Shown here: in pieces, positions 43,886-56,613 of the stretch
How positions within the stretch are numbered: the first letter of the stretch is position 1
How the letters are laid out: each line of letters begins with the position of its first letter
DNA from: Opisthocomus hoazin
Lineage: Eukaryota > Chordata > Aves > Opisthocomiformes > Opisthocomidae
Assembly: GCF_030867145.1 (NCBI RefSeq)
Contig: NC_134428.1
Span: 22,733,537 to 22,797,536 of the forward strand
DNA length: 64,000 bases
Direction of reading: 5' to 3'
Program-made: the position numbers and the translations under genes
The notes under the pieces: generated by a model
Told to the model about the DNA's origin: nothing
What the model saw: the letters and a program-made list of their open reading frames with translations, nothing else
Database searches by the model: none

Positions 43886-46800
43886 GCGCGTTGCTGATTG
43901 CCCTGACCGGGGTCCTGTGCTCTGCTTTGACATCTCCGCAGGAAAGCTGCAGATGGAGAAACGGCTTGCGACAAGACTGCGCGCTGTGCGTGACTGTTTC
44001 AGAACGACGGACAGCAAAGTCCTGTAAAAGTGGAAAAAGAGGCACTTCAGTAGAGTCCCTTTCGAAGCTGTGATCAGGGGAAATCTGATTTCTCTCTGAT
44101 TTCTCCATTTTTAAATGAGCTCTGGGTGGTGATGCTGACAGACTGCAGCAGTGGTACGGAAGCGTTTCAGTGTCTGATGAAATGGGGCCTGCGTGTGCCC
44201 CGTTCTGCAGGTTTAAATCTCCTCATTGAGGTAGTGGCACTGGTAAGGGGCAGCAGAGCATTGCCGGGCTGTAGCGCCCGAGGCCCCGGTGATCACAAAG
44301 CCCAAATGGGCTCAGTGGTGCAACGAGCTTTTGCCCTGAGGATGAAGGGGTGCCTGCCTTCATCCCAGCACAGGGAGCTTCTCCAGCTGCTTGTTACGGT
44401 GTGCGTGAGCAGAAGACACAGAGACAATCAGGAATATGTTAGTGTTATCCAGTGACAAAGGCAGTTAATCCCAGATTTCTTTTCCCTGTGAGCAGCAGCG
44501 AGATAAAGGATAGCTTTTTATGTCGGTTGTTTGAAGGACAGTTTTATCACAAGTTTTTATGATAAGAGTGTTCTGCTCCTCTCTTCTAATAAGGGAAATA
44601 CACTGAAGCTGTGAATTCATTTCAGTAAGTTTGCCATTAGTAAGGGATTGATATTTCAGGAAAAAGGAGAAAAGAATTCATGGTCTTCCTAAAAAATTGC
44701 ATTCTGAAAAGTCTGATGGTAATGCTCTTTTTTGGCCTCAGGACCAACGTGAAATGAAGGGATCAATACTTTTGTTTGCACAAATGATATTGAAAAATAA
44801 AATGCAGAAGAAGGTAATTCATGTTATGGCGACCTTACTGGAAGCTGTTGTCTTCAGTTGTCTTCTGAAAAGGAGAGCTGAAAAAAGCCATTTCAGACCG
44901 TCTTTCCCATCAAATCCGGGCAGTCTGAGCTGCAGCTGGATGCATTCTCGTTCTTCCAGGACAGCAGCGGTCCGAGAGCTCTGTCCGAGTGCCTGTGGTC
45001 ATTTACCTGGTATCTGCCAGCTTATTTGTTTTAACAGGGAATAGTCTGTCACCAGTCTGGCAGGTGCTGGCACAGCTGACTGAAACCAAGGGCCCTGCAG
45101 CAGTTGTAGGAGTAGCGGAGCCCTGTAGCGAGGGGTTAGACTGCAGTCGCAATTAGAGCAGGAAACTCATTGAACTCAGGCTTGACTTTGTTGCTTTGAT
45201 GGGGATTCTGTTTTCTTAGGTCAGCCCGGTGTAATCAGCAACAAACTCGCCGTCGATTTAAACCTGCTGATTCACTCATCGCACATTGGGTGGCAGTTGG
45301 GTGGCTTGGGTACGTTGACCTGGTTTTCTTCTCGGGAACATTAGACTAGAGTCGGTCCTGAACCGAAGACTTTTGTTTTGGAGACCGCACAGGCCCGACT
45401 GGTAAATGTTGGTGTAGTCTGCTAAAACGACGCCTGTTGTTTTTCTTAGCACTCGGTCTGCTCTTTTCTTTCCCACTGTGTCAGGCCAGAACTGCAAAGG
45501 GCTGGAATCCTTTTAGCATTTTAACACTTCCTTGACAGACATCCTGCTGTTCTGTGGCTGCCCTCCTGAAGTGTAGGAGCTCTTTTTTGAGAGGAGAACT
45601 ATCTCCAAACTCAGGGAACTATTTGCACTTGTGTTTGTACTGCAAGCATCACAGAATGTGGATCTACAGCCTTTTAACCCTATTCTCTAGGGCAGCAATT
45701 TTGTGCTCTAGTTCTTCCAGGCTCTTATTTATAAGTCACCATTTTTCAAGGAGTAGAAGATGTAGCTTCTCTCTTAAGAAAAGCTTTGGTTGCTTATACT
45801 AAGAGCAGAGATCTCTGCAGAAATCCCCACAGGGTAACAAAAACCTTCTCCAGGGAAAAGATCCTTGAACTAGTTCGAACTGAAAGCTCCCAATTTCACA
45901 GTGCCTTTGGCTGGAAAATGCAAATGTTCAAAGGGCTGTGGCATGATTAAAGATTTTCTTGTCTCAGCCTCTGATGCAAGAGTGCAGGCTCCCCTCCTCC
46001 CCTCCCTGCTTGCATGGATTGGGTTTACAGGAGTGAATGAAAATGGACCGGGGTGTCAGGGGAAGAAACAGAGACCTAAGGTAGAAAACAGAGAAGGAAG
46101 GGCTTTGTGGGGCTTCTCCATTCTTTGCCCCTGCAGCTCGGTGCAGATCAGTCGCCTGTGTCCCCTCCAGGCGGTGGACCCAAGAGCATGGTGTTGGTTT
46201 TCGCCCCAGTTTTAGTTCTGGTTTGGAACTGGGCTCTGACTCAAGGACATCAGACTCCTCTCGGAGGACTCTTGCTGGACACCTGGTCACTAGTCTCCCA
46301 GCTCTTCTCTCTGGGGGAGTTTTGCTTTAGGTTCAGTTCACTGCACTCACAGGTTTTTGCACCATCCGAGTCTTCTTCTTTTAAGTTAGTTTCTGTAAGG
46401 TTTGGTCCCAGTTGTTTATAATTACTCTCTTCTCCAGACCCTGCACTGCAGCATTTCCAAGCTCAGTATGGAAACAGTGTAGACGTAGTGAGACTGCAGT
46501 TCTGATGTACGATCGTGCTGCAAATCCCTGATCTTTGCAGCTAACCCAAAAGCTGAGGAAGAGGGAGCAATATCCTCTCCTCCTGCAGCTAAAGGTCCTC
46601 AAGCATACACCACCACCATTTTAACTGAGAGCTGAACACCTCCGGGGCGACAGAAATGGAGACATGGCAAAGCTGAGGTACCATTTCCACTGCTTTAATT
46701 GCTGAGTGGACAGCTCGGGCCCCGTGCATAGAAATAGTCTCCTACCTGCAGCTTTGCTGATCTCAGGGTGTCCAACCTGGTCTCTCCCTGCAGCCTTCCC

Positions 46801-49800
46801 TCTTTGGTTTAGAGCAGATGAGGGCTGCGGGCCGGGCCCCCAGGAGCTGTAAGGCAGCAGGCTCCTATGCGGAGAAGTGTATCGCTTACCCCTCTTCTGC
46901 TTTTTGGTGGGTTAGGAAGGAGTTAAATGACAACAGAGGGAGAGGCCCTGCTATTGTTCAGGCATCCCTGGGTCCAGGGTAGCTGGTCTCTATTCCCGGA
47001 TCTGCCTCCGGCTTCCTGCATGACCTTGGACTGGTCACTTACCTTTTCTTTTCCTTAGCTCCCAAATTATAACATGGAAATCATTCTTTTCCTGCGGTGC
47101 CTCCTTCCCTGCGGGTTTCAGGGTGGCGGAGATTCGCTGGTGGGAGATGACGGGAGGAGGAGAGCGCTTTTCCAACGGAGCGATGTTTACACAGAGGGCA
47201 GCAATTCTTGGCCGTGTTCTTGTTCGCTCAGATACAGCGCAGGCTGCTGCATATGGTGATATTTGGTTTTTTTTGTAGGCAAACCTGTGGTGGAAGTCAA
47301 ATTCCATTTGTCGTTGCTGCAGCTGCCCGAGAGCAACGCCAGCTGCGTTGAGCCTGCTCTGCACTAGATGGTGCTTTTGGGCAGAGAGTGGAAGAACGGC
47401 AGTTCCCTGCACAGAATTTCCTCGTCTTTCTTCCCCGGTCTCCATTCCTTCCCCTCTTCTTCCTGTGCTTTAACACTACGGGGAGACACTGAACGATGCT
47501 GGGTATTGAGCAAGGCTGATGTGGCGGTAATACAGGCTCCGAGCCACCCGCGCCCACCAGCCAGCTTGTCCTGGGGGCTCTGGGTTTCGAGGCGTGTATC
47601 AGTGCTGCTGGGCTGTGGCGGAGAATTGAATTCTTTCCGTGTTTTCTATTCCCATAAGGAAAAGGCTTCAAAGAGCAGGTCCCCTCCCCCTCTCTGCTGG
47701 TGAAGGGCATTTAGGGAAGCTGGGAAAAAAAACCCCAGCTGACAGACGCGTTTATTTAACAAACCACTGCCTTTCCCTACCTTAGCAGAAGATTGGTTGT
47801 TTTTTAAAAAGGGAATTGCTGCTTTTATGCCCATCTTTGTATTCAGGAGATGGTTACCTAGCCAAGGTCATTGCTGCTGCATGCCAGTATCAAGCAGAGA
47901 GCCAGCCTGCTCTTGCTTGAAGGAGCACCGGTTTCAGTAAGGCTTCCCCAGGTAAAGAACAGGAATAGGCTCGAATCTGCCAGCGCAAGGCCCCACGCCG
48001 CTACTGGGCAGGGAAAGCCACAGGAGCAGCCTTCCCTTTTGTAAAGGCGGCAGAGGAGATGAATGAAATTGTGATCAAACATTTCCTGTGCAGACGGGCA
48101 CGGGGATCGGCTGTGAGCTCGTACAGGGCGAGGGCGTGTGGGGGTGTGCTGTCATCACCCGTGACAGCGCGTGCGGGGCGAACGGCGCTGCCTGCCCCCG
48201 GCACCCCAGCCCAGCACGCACAGACCGGCACCGTGCTGGGCCCCTTCCCGTCCATCCTGAGGCTTCGCCCCGCCAGCGCTCGCCTGCAGCGATGGCGTTG
48301 GTGCTCACTGGTGTGCTGGCAGGGCTGCCTGCAGCCTGCTGTGCCTTCTGCCACGCTGCCTCGCATGCTGCAAGCGCGTACGCGGACGTTCCCATCGGGG
48401 AGGCTGCGAGGTTGCATCACTTCCAGCTCCCTCCTCGTGGAACTCCACAGGTATGAGTGGGGCTGGATTGCTGCTATGATCCCAATCGGCCATGCACAGA
48501 TTTTCAGTCTGAGGCCAGGAGAGATTATGCTTCTGCCTCTGGCACCGCACCAACAACGGCGATTCCGTGTGCGTGCTGACAAGCCCGCAAGGCCGGTGCC
48601 TGCAGCAGCCCTGTCCTCACGTGCTGGATGTGATGCTCAGGGCAGTGACGTCCCCGCAGCAGGGACACGAGCTACACTCAACTGCGGTGTGACACAAGAC
48701 TCCTCTTGGGACTGGGAGCTGACAGTGATTTCTTTGTCATTCCCCTGTTGGCATCTTCCCACTGCACATACGTTTGTTCATCATTAGCAAGATATTGCTG
48801 ATGACTAAAGCCTGGGTCTGCATCACAGAGAAACTGTTTGAAGGAGCAGCGCAGAACGGCAGGGTTCGAACTGGTCTAAGAAGAGTGAGGAGTGGGGACA
48901 GTGCATTTCCTCACATCTGTTAGATCTGGAGAGCAAACCGCTCTCCCAGTCCCTCCTGACTGAGAGGGAATCACATCACTGGCTCATGTAGATACTTCTG
49001 AAATCTTGTTTTATTGTTTTCCTCTGATGGAATTTGCCAGTGTGTCTCAAATTACGTGGTTCTGAAATTTAAAAGCAACATACCTGTGTGTGGGGAGAGA
49101 ATGAGCGGTTTTCACTTTGCAATCTGGCTCTTCCCTACCTCCTCCCTTTTCCCCACATCCCCCTGTGTTACAGAGCCAGCTGCTCCCGGAATAGTTTGGG
49201 AATGAAATGTCACCGTTTGAAACTGGTGAGTCACAGTTTTTGGGGGGAGAGAATATGCAATCTTGCGGTGTGGCAGAGCGTCTCCTGGTGAGTGCAGAGA
49301 GATTTTTAAAACCACAGAATCCCTGATGATGGAGTTGAGGGGCTTTGAATAAAGGCTGCTGGGTGTGCCTGTGCTGCTTTTTGCAGGAGGATCTCAAAAC
49401 CCTCTGCAAACTTTAATCGCCTTCCTTAACGTGCCCACTGCAGCTGGATCCTAGTGCCTCCCCCAGCAGGACTAGGCTGTGTCTGTCTGACAACACACCT
49501 ACAGTGACTCTCTTAATTAAATCTCCCTGCACTGCTGCGAGGTATGTAATTACTGTGAGACCTGACTTCAGCAACCACTCGAGGGACTAACAAAAAAAAA
49601 ATTCTTTACTTGAGCAGGGAGGAACAGAATTTTACTGAATACATTTTTGGGTATATTTTAGGGAAAGTTTATTAAACAAAGGAGGTTAATTATGCTGGTT
49701 TCTTCTCAGTCTATCCCAATATTAGGATGTTGCCTTTAATATACCGTGTGTTAACATAATCAGTGTTTATTTTCCTTCTAAAAGGATCCTTGAGATCTTT

Positions 49801-52263
49801 TGTCTTTTAACAGAGATTGCTATAAAAAAATGTCAATTAGTGCAAATGGTGGCAATGGTCTTGTGAAATGAACCGTTGTTCTTCAGAGACTTAGTACCCA
49901 ACCCCTGGCCAGTGGTAAAAATACTCAGTCAAAGGGCAACATTCAGGATTCCTGCTCTAGGGTATTACCACCACCCATTTTCGTGACTCTCATGGCACCT
50001 CGTAGTAGGTACTAGGAATCTTGAACTAGATTACCAGAGTAGTTGTGAGCCTAATGGTGTCTCCCACAGAGCTCTCGCAGTTCCAGGCAGGCTGGTTTCC
50101 AATGTGGCCGCCCCAGCCCACTGTCAGGGGTCTGTTCGGTACCCGAGGTGGCAGCCTGGACTGCACGCTGTCATTCTCAGCCCAGCGCATTAAACTGCCA
50201 ACTATTTCAGGTTGCGGTAATATTCCCAGCACTGAACTGTGGCGGCCATGGAGAAGACATGCCACCCGTTTTGCAGCCTCTGCTTCAACAGTAATGCTCT
50301 CCAGCTGAAGGACAGGAAGAAGCTGGAAATAGTAATATCATAAACAGTCCCAGTATGGGCTGGCAGCCCTCCCCTCGAGTCCCACCTTCCACAGCATTCT
50401 GAATGCATGCTGTGAGTAAAACTCCCAAATTGCAAGCCAAGCTATGCAGCTAACTTGGTGAAGATTTTTGCAAGTGTAAGCCCCAGGGGGTTTGACGCCA
50501 TCTCTATCTACTTTATTTGGAAGACTGAGCTAGTAGCAAGATTTTATGAAGTATGCATTTCTATCTCAAATTTTAGATAATGTTAACTAGAAACCCACAT
50601 ACTCTGTCATCACTGGATATGACAAAAATAATCTCTGGCTGCACAGATTTGCTGCAGAGCCTAAGATTTTATTTAAGACAAAACAAAACAACCTCAGAGA
50701 CAACCTTGAGAAGTCAAATCTGGGTGCTGTTCCACATGCTTTTTTCTCTGCAGCAAAGGCTGCTTATCTGCCCCACTGTCTTCTCTTTTACCTGTCATTG
50801 TTGCCCTTTCTCCTTAACTCAGCCTGCTTCAGGGTTTTGGCTTACACTGCGGGTCTGCGAAGAGTTGAACCAGCAGCACCGCAGGAGCTGTTGAGTTGCA
50901 GCAGCAACGTGGGAATGAGCCAAGGAACCAGGGAAGAAAAGGCTACCCCGACAGGTACCTGCTACGCTGTCAAGTTTAGATTTCAGATATTCCAAACCAG
51001 TAACTCTGTAAGAGATATGAATGCCAGTGGATGGTCAGTTCTGAAGCAAAATGACAGTATTTTAGCTCTTGATATTGTCTTCTTAGCCTCTGTTTCTTCT
51101 AGGATAGCTGTCTGCCTGGCTGTTTACCTCCCCAGATCCCTAGTGGGGATTCCCTTTAGCTCACAGTTCCCCGCAGATAACTCCCAAGATAATGCCGGGC
51201 ACGATCAGTACACATACGCCCTACTAAAAAGTAGCTTATTTCTGAGAATGAGGTTAGTGTCACTTCAAATTGAGTGACAAAAGATTAATTTACTGCGTAT
51301 ACAACTTACTGAAGCATGGAATTCAGTAAGCATTTGAATTCTCAAAGATAGGTGACGATTTCTTTACAACTTAATGGATTTTTGCCCAAAACAAAGGATT
51401 TTGCCTCATCACCTACTGTGGGATTTCCCAGTCTGCCCGAGACCACACATCCTCAGCCTCTTGGACCTTGGCATAACTGATACATAATGTGTGGAAGTCT
51501 TGCTAACATCAACAAGCATTTCAGTTCATTCTGAAAGGCCAAGATTACTACTGATTTGTTTTTTGGGGAAAAAAAAAAAAAAGGACAACCGAAATGAGGT
51601 TGGACATTCATTACCAAGGCATTGTCAGAACACAATAGAAGAACAGACAAAAGCCAGTCCAGATTCTGTGGTATTTCCTAAAGGGCTCCCTCTCGCACAT
51701 GGTTATTCCCTGCCAATCCTTTTGTATTGTTTTTGATAATGAATAGAAGCTGAACAGATGATTGTTGCATTGTCCACTAAGTGATTCATTTACATTAAAT
51801 AGTGCTCCAAAAGTAGGCTTTGGGTGGACTTTTTTAGTCACTTCAGTTATTTATTTGTACAGTTTAATTACTGTCTTTTAACTCTCCACTGTACATAATT
51901 ATTTCCTGATTGTTTCAGCTAAATTACACGGGGTGTAACTCCTCTGAAGTCAGTGGTCCAACAAGCCCTGACCTAAGAAGTCGCATCTCTGCATTTTCAA
52001 ATATGCTTAATTTTGAATGGCCACTTCTAGAAAACTGCTTCTGGTTTGGGAGGGTGCTGAGGTTCTTAAGCCTCTGCAGGTCCCCCGCGTCCTTGGTCGC
52101 TGTCTCCGAAAGTCAGGCTGTGGAGCACAAACCTTGCTGCTTAAACCATCACAGTTCCATTGATTTCCTCATTAATCGCTCAACTCCTGCTGGATGTCTG
52201 CACCAAGGCTTCTTTATGAAACCAGGGCTTCCATTACAATTTCAGGCTTCTCTTACAGAGGTC

Positions 52264-52316
52264 AGAAGTTTTATTTTGTGTTGTTTTGTTGTGTTTTATT
52301 TTGTTTTGTTTTGCAG
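52264..52316. repeat. TTTTG-type simple repeat
   Basis: Irregular TTTTG/TTTTATT pentamer-like repeat (TTTTGTTGTGTTTTATTTTG and neighbours), about 50 bp. Confidence 0.75.
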
Positions 52317-55300
52317 GATGTGACGGGTGTTATGTGCTTGAGGGCATATTGACAGTTCTGCAGTTAGAAGAACTTCAATGTAAGAAGCTATTTAGCCCCA
52401 AGTCCAGAACTACAGGTCCGCTAACTTGGATGTTCTAATGGGTGGGGGAGAATGACACACACTGAAGGGCTTTTTGATGGCTGAAGAATCTAAGGAAATC
52501 AACACTCTAGGCCTTTCCATCTGCCGGTGTCTGAGAAGTTGCATGGCTTTGCATTTGTTGTAGCTGTAGTTACAGCTCAGAAGCCCTGATTTCCTAGTTA
52601 TTCTCTGTTCCCCGTTCCATGTACCACAAAGAGAGGTTCAGTGTGGGCTTTTGGTTCTAGAGTCTGGGGAAAGGCAGCAAAATAGTGATGCAGAGAGGGA
52701 AAGGGAACAGTCCTAATAGGGTTGGGTTGTTCATGTGATATGGCCTAGGTTTAAATCCCCCAAGGCAGAGCAAAGCAGCCTTTGCAGTCTTTTGTGACAT
52801 TTTCTCAGTCCCTTCTCCATCCAGTTAGGAAAAATGAAATCACCGGTCCTGTGCCTAAATATGAAAGAAAGAACACACCTTTGTTTTGAAGAGTTTATAT
52901 GCTGTACCTGCCAAGGTGAGGCAAGAAGAAGATGGAGTTTTTGCAACCGGTTTCCTATCAACTCGTTAGCCAAATGAACAGGGAGGACAAGTACGGTCCA
53001 GTAATACTGTAGCCTTCCAACTGCACGACAGCTCCTTGCCATTCTCTGCTGCTCTGGCCACAGAACCCGGACAGAAGCTGCTATGTGGCTGCCTAAGGTT
53101 TAGGCTTCTGTGTAGGCTGTGTTTCTGCTACCCTGCTTCAGAAACTGCCTTTGCCTGGTCTGTGATTAAAGCAAAGTATCCACCCCTTAGGATCTCTCTG
53201 AGCTTTAGCCTTCTTTTGGGTTATATGGCATCTTCACAAACCCAGATAAAACTCAGCAGACACACTAATAAAACCAGCCCTCCCTCTGCATAAAACCGCA
53301 AAGTATTGCTAGGGTTTCCCCACTGCCTTCCACTTTAACCCTCCAGCATTGCTCTCCTTGTAGTCATGCTCTCCCAGGAGCCCACATCGCTCTGTGTTTA
53401 GTGGCAGGCGATGAAATCAAACCGTGCATTAGCAGCTCCATAATAGCTTTGCTCAGTGGAACCCAGCTTCCTTCATTAATCCAGAAAATGAGAGTTGTTT
53501 TCGTACATTTGAGAAGCTAATTATTTAAGTGCTGGGAATTAAGGCTCATCAGATACTGGAGACTGATTTTGGTTTTGCTTCCCAAGGGATAGAGCGAGAT
53601 GGAAGGAAGCTGGCTTTGCACAGGTGTGCAGTATGGTAGCTCACCAGTACTTGGAGCAGGGAACAACAGCGTGCAGATCCTTGTCTACCTTAAGCATAAA
53701 AGCCCCTTTCTTTGTACGTCCCTTTTCCTCCAGACATCACCCGATGATTCTTCCCATTCGAATAGATTTTTAAAGTCATGACTGATAAAATAACTTAATA
53801 GCTTTATTTTTTTCTGCCATGAAAGATGTACCCCACTTGTGGTTGACCTAGCCTGAATATTTTGCAGTAAAACAATAATCCCTTGTCTCAGCTGGATTTT
53901 TAGAGAGGGAAACCAGCTCACATCAGTTGTCTTTATTCTAATCAGTTATCCTTCAGCCTTACCTTTGATCACCGTACTCAGAGAGGGGCTTAGATAGATG
54001 AGCTGCTGTCTAACCTAGCAAGGCCCCTTCTGGTGGCTTGGGAAACAGAAGATGAATTGGGTGAAAACCCCCCTTGTCTGTGGGAAACCACAGACGAGGA
54101 CAGATCTGTCGTTATAAACAAAGTTTTTACAACAGAATGACTTTCAACAGGAGATGGGTGCTTTTGACATTCTTCCCAGAATACGACAGAGAATCCATTG
54201 ATGCTATTGCCACTAACTATATGCTAAAGAACGGGCATTTGGTTCCGATAGTCACACTGGACGGATCCACTCTTCGTTACAAGCAGCTTGCCAAGAACAA
54301 ATTTTTCATTTTTATTGAGATAGCCAATGTCCTGTGTTGTCTTCAGAGACTGAGGGAGGGAACTTTTCTGTGTGTTCAGTTGAAGCCAGATGTTAAAGTA
54401 TTGTCTGGGTGTAATTGACTTGACAAATAGCAGGAGTGACATTTTAGCTCCATTTAAGTCAGTGGCAGAATTCCTGTTGAGTTCAACTGGGGCCAAGATT
54501 TCATCCTATGACAGTGGTGACGGGAAATCTAACAAATGATCTTCAGAAAAATAAGCACAGGCATTCTGTTTCTCTAGGACTCTTTTCAACCTATGGGCCA
54601 CGAATCCTTGGAATTCTGTGCACCTCGCTGAAGAGATGTGCAAAAGATCACGAAGACAAGGAAGCTTATTATCAGCAGATTTAAATAAGCTATACAGGGA
54701 TCCATAATTCCAGGGGAAAACTTCAGGATTCGATTGCGAAGTTCTAAGTCAGTGCAATCCATTGAAATCCGCCCATCTTTGTACTCCTTGGACTCACAAG
54801 CATCCTTCTGGCAGGACCCGTGCAGCTGAACTAACCCTTTGTCACTGAATATTGTGGATTCACGCAGCCATTCTGTCCCCTATACTAGGACTCAGCCATG
54901 TGGAAATCTCTAATCTGGCACCTATTAGGTGCCGTTACCAATGGATTGGGCTGAAAACAAAAACTTTGGTTTAGAGAAGCCGGTGTAGCTGGGACTATAC
55001 AACCAAATCAGTTTTGCAGTAAGGTCAGTACTTTGTCCTTGAGATAAATGAGCAGATGCACAATGTTCTCCATGGACTGTGAGGTGTCTGAACCATCTCG
55101 GATGAACTTCATTGGGAACTAAAGGCAACCAGCTTCAGCTAGAATCACGGAACAGATCCTACCTATGATAACTCCAGAGGTTTAAGCCCTGTGGTCAGAC
55201 ATACAACCTGATATGTTTTAAAGGCTTTGGACTAAGTAATGGTAGTACTACTTGGATGGAAGTTCATAGTGCTTAGATGAAAAAAAAAGGCTTGAGCTAG

Positions 55301-56583
55301 GGAAAAAAAAATCACTAAAGATTTAAAAATAGAGTAATTGAAAAATGTTTAAAGTGTTCTGTTTAGGGTTTCAGAAATTTTTCCATGTGGGTTTTGGCAA
55401 GCAGAGTTGTTCTATAAGTTCTTTCCCATTATATTGTGGGAGAATTTGTGGTTTCTAGAGTGCCTGAAAAAATGCAGGAGAGGTACTGAGGAATCTATTC
55501 TGTACTGGATATTAGCATGGAGAGTCCTTGTGCTTGCAGGAGCAAATAGACTCTTTGTGACAAGCGCAAGATGCCATAACTGGATCTAGCATTTTAGCCA
55601 TGTGCACACAGGCGGACTTCTCTGTGTCTCTTACTAGAAGATGAAATGGGATTCATACCTGGAGACCTGGGTCCAAGGGAAGCCAAAAAGGAGGGAGTGA
55701 TGAAGCCCAGCATCTACCACAGAATACCTCAGCCATGCTTCTCTCCTCTTTCTATGGAGGCATGCCTACTTGGGAGTCTGCTTTGACTGCTCTACCGGAA
55801 GCAGGATGACACCTAAGGAGCACTACTTTATGGCAACGTATTCCTGAGTTCCTTTTTCAGTTCTACCAAGCATGTGCAGAATTAAGAACTTTGCAAGATA
55901 CTCAGTCGTGGAGTTTCAAACCAGCAAGCAATGCAAGCTCCTGAACAGCCTCCTTCAAATCCATTTTTGGAGCCAGGGTCTTCAGTCTCTTGTAGTTCAG
56001 ACTTAAGACAGCTTCACTTGTAATCCAAGGTTTTCTGAGGAACCCTAGCTAAATCCATGATGTTGCTCATACAACTGATCTAATGGAAGCGTTCATGTTT
56101 ACCTGAGAACTAAATTGGACATTTTAACGCATATTATGTGGAAAAGCGTTCCCAAGTGATAAAGTAACAATTGATTCATGGCTATCCAGCAAAGTCTATC
56201 CGTGCCACCTTGGGATGACATGGATCGAAGATACAGTTACTTTGCTTTTCCATGTGAAGAACTCTGCTTCTTCCCAGCTGAGCTATCATGTAACGTAGAT
56301 GACTCTCCGGAGGAAGTGTTTGCTGCATATTTACAGTATGTTTTAGCTACTATCAACATTTATATTCCATTGTCATTTGGGGGTAAGCACTAATTAGCAT
56401 AATCATCAATGCTTTAAAATTAAAAATTCCTCCAGGAGACACAGGAGGGATTGAAACTGTTTCCTGCCCCCAGGGGCAAATCCTTTCCCAAGCTATCTGC
56501 TGCACCAAAAGGTTTTATTCTAGACACATTTCCAAGCTATGCCCAAGAGTAAATTAAACGACAGCAAACTTGTAAACTCTCAT

Positions 56584-56613
56584 GTGCGCGCGCGTGTGTG
56601 TGTGTGTGTGTGT
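56584..56613. repeat. (GC)n(GT)n dinucleotide microsatellite
   Basis: GTGCGCGCGCG followed by about nine GT units. It alternates purine and pyrimidine throughout, so it is Z-DNA-prone. Likely polymorphic. Confidence 0.9.
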